Origin: Saccoglossus kowalevskii | Lineage: Eukaryota > Hemichordata > Enteropneusta > Harrimaniidae | NCBI RefSeq assembly: GCF_000003605.2 | Contig: NW_003126148.1 | Coordinates: forward strand, 1 to 20,315 | Length of the DNA stretch: 20,315 nt | Reading direction: 5' to 3' | Shown here: positions 19,116-20,315 of the stretch, one piece after another | How the letters are laid out: every line of letters begins with the position of its first letter | Position numbering within the stretch: the stretch's first letter is position 1 | Made by a program: the position numbers and the translations under genes | The notes under the pieces: model-generated | The model's input: the letters and a program-made list of their open reading frames with translations, nothing else | The model's database searches: none | Told to the model about the DNA's origin: nothing

Positions 19116-20315
19116 CCCAAGATGTCAGGGCCACTAAATTTATGCCCCCAAGATGTCAGGGCCACTAAGTTTATGTTCCCAAGATGTCGGGGCCACTAAG
19201 TTTATGCCCCTGAGATATCAGGGTCACTGCGTGCATGTCCCCCAAATGCCCATTAAGTTGTCAGGGCCACTATGTTTATGCCCCCAAGATGTCAGGGCCA
19301 CTGAGTTCATACCCCCAAAATGTCAGGGCCACTATGTTTATGCCCCCAAGACGCCAGGGCCATTAAGTTTATGCTCCCAAGATGTCAGGGCCACCAATTA
19401 AATACCCCCAAAATATCAGGGCCACTAAATTTATGCCCACAAGACGTCAGGGTCACGAAGTTTATGCCCCCAAGATGTAAGGGCCACTAAGTCCATGCCC
19501 CCAAGGCGTGAGGGCCACTAATTTTATGCCCCCAAGATGTCAGGGCCACCAATTAAATACCCCCAAGATGTCAGGGCCACTAAGTTTATGCCCCCAAGAT
19601 GTCAGGGCCACTAAGTTTATGCCCCCTAGATGTCAGGTCCACTAAGTTTATGGCCCCAAGATGTCAGGGCCACTAAGTTCATGCCTCCAAGACGTCAGGG
19701 CCACTAAGTTTATGCCCCCAAGACGTCAGGGCCACTAAGTTTATGCCCCCAAGTTGTCAGGGCCACCAATTAATTACCCCCAAAATGTCAGGGCCACTAA
19801 GTTTATGCCCCAAAGACGTCAGGGCCACTAAGTTTATGCCCCCAAGATGTAAGGGCCACTAAGTTTATGCCCCGAAGACGTCAGGGCCACTAAGTTTATG
19901 CCCCAAGAAGTCAGGGCCATCAATTAAATACCCCCAAAATGTCAGGGCCACTAAGTCTATGGGCCCAAGACGTCAGGGCCACTAAGTTTATGCTCCCAAG
20001 ATGTCAGGGCCACTAAGTTTATGCCACCAAGATGTCAGGGCCACTAAGTTTATGTTCCCAAGATGTCAGGGCCACTAAGTTTATGCCCCTGAGATATCAG
20101 GGTCACTGCGTGCATGTCCCCCAAATGCCCGTTAAGTTGTCAGGGCCACTATGCTTATGCCCCCAAGATGTCAGGGCCACTGAATTCATACCCCCAAAAT
20201 GTAAGGGCCACTATGTTTATGCCCCCAAGACGCCAGGGCCATTAAGTTTATGCTCCCAAGATGTCAGGGCCACCAATTAAATACCCCCAAAATATCAGGG
20301 CCACTAAATTTATGA

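Larger units (their letters stand above)
7..20145 (+). repeat. Dispersed 43-bp variant unit (31-mer plus 12-bp insertion), 34 copies
   Basis: A recurrent unit reads TCACTGCGTGCATGTCCCCC, then AAATGCCCATTA, then AGTTGTCAGGG, 43 bp in all. Removing the middle 12 bases leaves a normal 31-mer of the AAGTTGTCAGGG type. Starts: 7, 174, 1021, 1312, 1479, 2111, 2278, 2816, 3045, 3460, 3627, 4166, 5606, 5960, 6406, 7132, 7981, 8520, 9246, 10529, 11775, 12220, 12727, 13172, 13680, 14312, 15192, 15886, 16796, 17396, 18305, 18719, 19224, 20103. A few differ from 43 bp by one base. The copies at 7, 1312, 2111 and 3460 are a diverged form (GTGCATGTCTTCC, ATATGCCCCTTAAG). Copies before about 5.7 kb read TGAGTGCATG or TAAGTGCATG; most later ones read TGCGTGCATG, with TGAGTGCATG also at 10529, 12220 and 13172. 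This unit is the best landmark for HOR boundaries. Confidence 0.93.
1..20315 (+). repeat. 31-bp head-to-tail satellite array filling the window
   Basis: Seen directly: the unit CCACTAAGTTTATG then CCCCCAAGATGTCAGGG repeats every 31 bp from the first base to the last with no unique interruption. All copies read the same way on the plus strand, and no inverted copy was found. Common variants are CCACCAATTAAATAC, CCACTATGTTTATG, AAGACGTCAGGG, AAGATGTAAGGG, AAGACGCCAGGG, CCCCTGAGATATC and CAAGTTGTCAGGG; most keep the 31-bp length. Single-base length changes in the C-run (CCCC or CCCCCC for CCCCC) are scattered. Nearly every monomer carries GGCC, so HaeIII should cut the array to a 31-bp ladder. 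Both window edges lie inside the array, so its full length is unknown. Inference: eukaryotic satellite DNA, chromosomal location unknown. I do not recognise the monomer as a named family. Confidence 0.98.
13594..20315 (+). repeat. HOR domain B, second segment
   Basis: Family B order resumes with 43-mers at 13680, 14312, 15192, 15886, 16796, 17396, 18305, 18719, 19224 and 20103. Spacings are 632, 880, 694, 910, 600, 909, 414, 505 and 879 bp. The 849-910 bp spacings look like the fullest forms (28-29 monomers plus the insertion) and the shorter ones like deleted forms. Monomers of GGGCCAGCAATTAAATAC type recur three times between 16200 and 16460, a private local expansion. The window ends within a CTAAATTTATG monomer of the same order. 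Confidence 0.87.

Noticed and set aside
3254-20280. About thirty plus-strand open frames of 60-98 codons with a shared motif MSGPLSLCPQDVRATKF
   Set aside because: They restate the 31-bp repeat in three phases, start and stop at repeat-borne ATG and TAA, and are copied with the blocks. There is no non-repeat coding sequence, no splice or start context that stands out, and no domain I recognise.
1-20315. CRISPR array (repeat length near 31 bp)
   Set aside because: Repeats abut directly with no unique spacers, variants are shared between positions, and there is no leader or cas gene. It is a satellite.
1-20315. G-quadruplex or i-motif array from the C5/G5 run in each monomer
   Set aside because: Within a monomer there is one C5 run and one G3 run per strand. 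Four like tracts would need loops of about 26 bases, longer than in usual stable G4 models. Not supported from sequence alone.
1-20315. Telomeric, CENP-B-box or ribosomal spacer identity
   Set aside because: I saw no TTAGGG-type runs, no CENP-B box like motif and no rRNA-like sequence. Centromeric location remains possible but nothing in the monomer shows it.
1-20315. tRNA, rRNA, transposon ends or inserted elements inside the array
   Set aside because: The 31-bp register can be followed throughout apart from small indels and the 12-bp insertions. No stretch is long enough or unlike the repeat enough to be an insertion.
1-20315. Minus-strand coding potential
   Set aside because: The reverse complement of the monomer has TGA in CCCTGACATC and TAA in GCATAAAC, so minus-strand frames close within a few monomers.
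20308-20315. Final bases TTTATGA differ from the expected TTTATGCCCAC
   Set aside because: Only one base departs from the expected order at the very edge, which is too little to call an array boundary.

Overview
The whole 20.3 kb window is one uninterrupted head-to-tail tandem repeat. I see no unique sequence, real gene, RNA gene, mobile element or CRISPR array in it. The basic unit is 31 bp: CCACTAAGTTTATG followed by CCCCCAAGATGTCAGGG. Every copy I read has the same orientation. About 640-650 units fit in the window (an estimate from length, not a count). The array runs off both ends. A satellite of this length, with layered higher-order repeats and changes that look like CpG decay (GACGTC, GATGTC, GACATC), points to a eukaryotic heterochromatic or other repeat-rich locus in a host that methylates CpG. 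I do not recognise the monomer as a named satellite and cannot name the species.

The array is not uniform. Diverged monomers recur in a set order and form higher-order repeats (HORs). The clearest landmark is a 43-bp unit that equals a 31-mer plus a 12-bp insertion (AAATGCCCATTA or close variants). I found 34 of these. They sit in a fixed cassette, usually after a CCCCTGAGATATCAGGG monomer and before CCACTATGCTTATG and CCACTGAGTACATAC monomers. Distances between neighbouring 43-mers are usually a multiple of 31 plus about 12 bp, as the insertion predicts.

Layout. (1) 1-4430: HOR family A, four copies beginning near 1, 1306, 2105 and 3454, each with a diverged 43-mer and a standard one exactly 167 bp apart. 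A homogeneous run of perfect monomers lies at 650-897. (2) 4430-5600: mostly simple 31-mer array. (3) 5600-10110: HOR family B, with the TGCGTGCATG form of the 43-mer. (4) 10110-11690: mostly simple array with one cassette, plus a 31-bp monomer that looks like the 43-mer without its insertion. (5) 11690-13594: a 952-bp HOR present twice in tandem and continuing into a third copy. (6) 13594-20315: family B again, including blocks that are close copies of region 3 at offsets of about 6.3, 9.2, 10.4 and 12.1 kb, and a 414-bp tandem duplication near 18.0-18.8 kb.

The short plus-strand open frames (up to 98 codons) are by-products of the repeat. Because 31 is not a multiple of 3, a frame passes through all three phases of the monomer and closes after three units, giving a 31-residue pseudo-repeat that ends at the TAA in CACTAAG unless a variant monomer removes it. 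The interest of the window lies in how the satellite evolved: unequal exchange in whole-monomer steps, local homogenisation, CpG decay, and CRE-like sites created by particular variants. I found no sign of a protein-based or RNA-based system.
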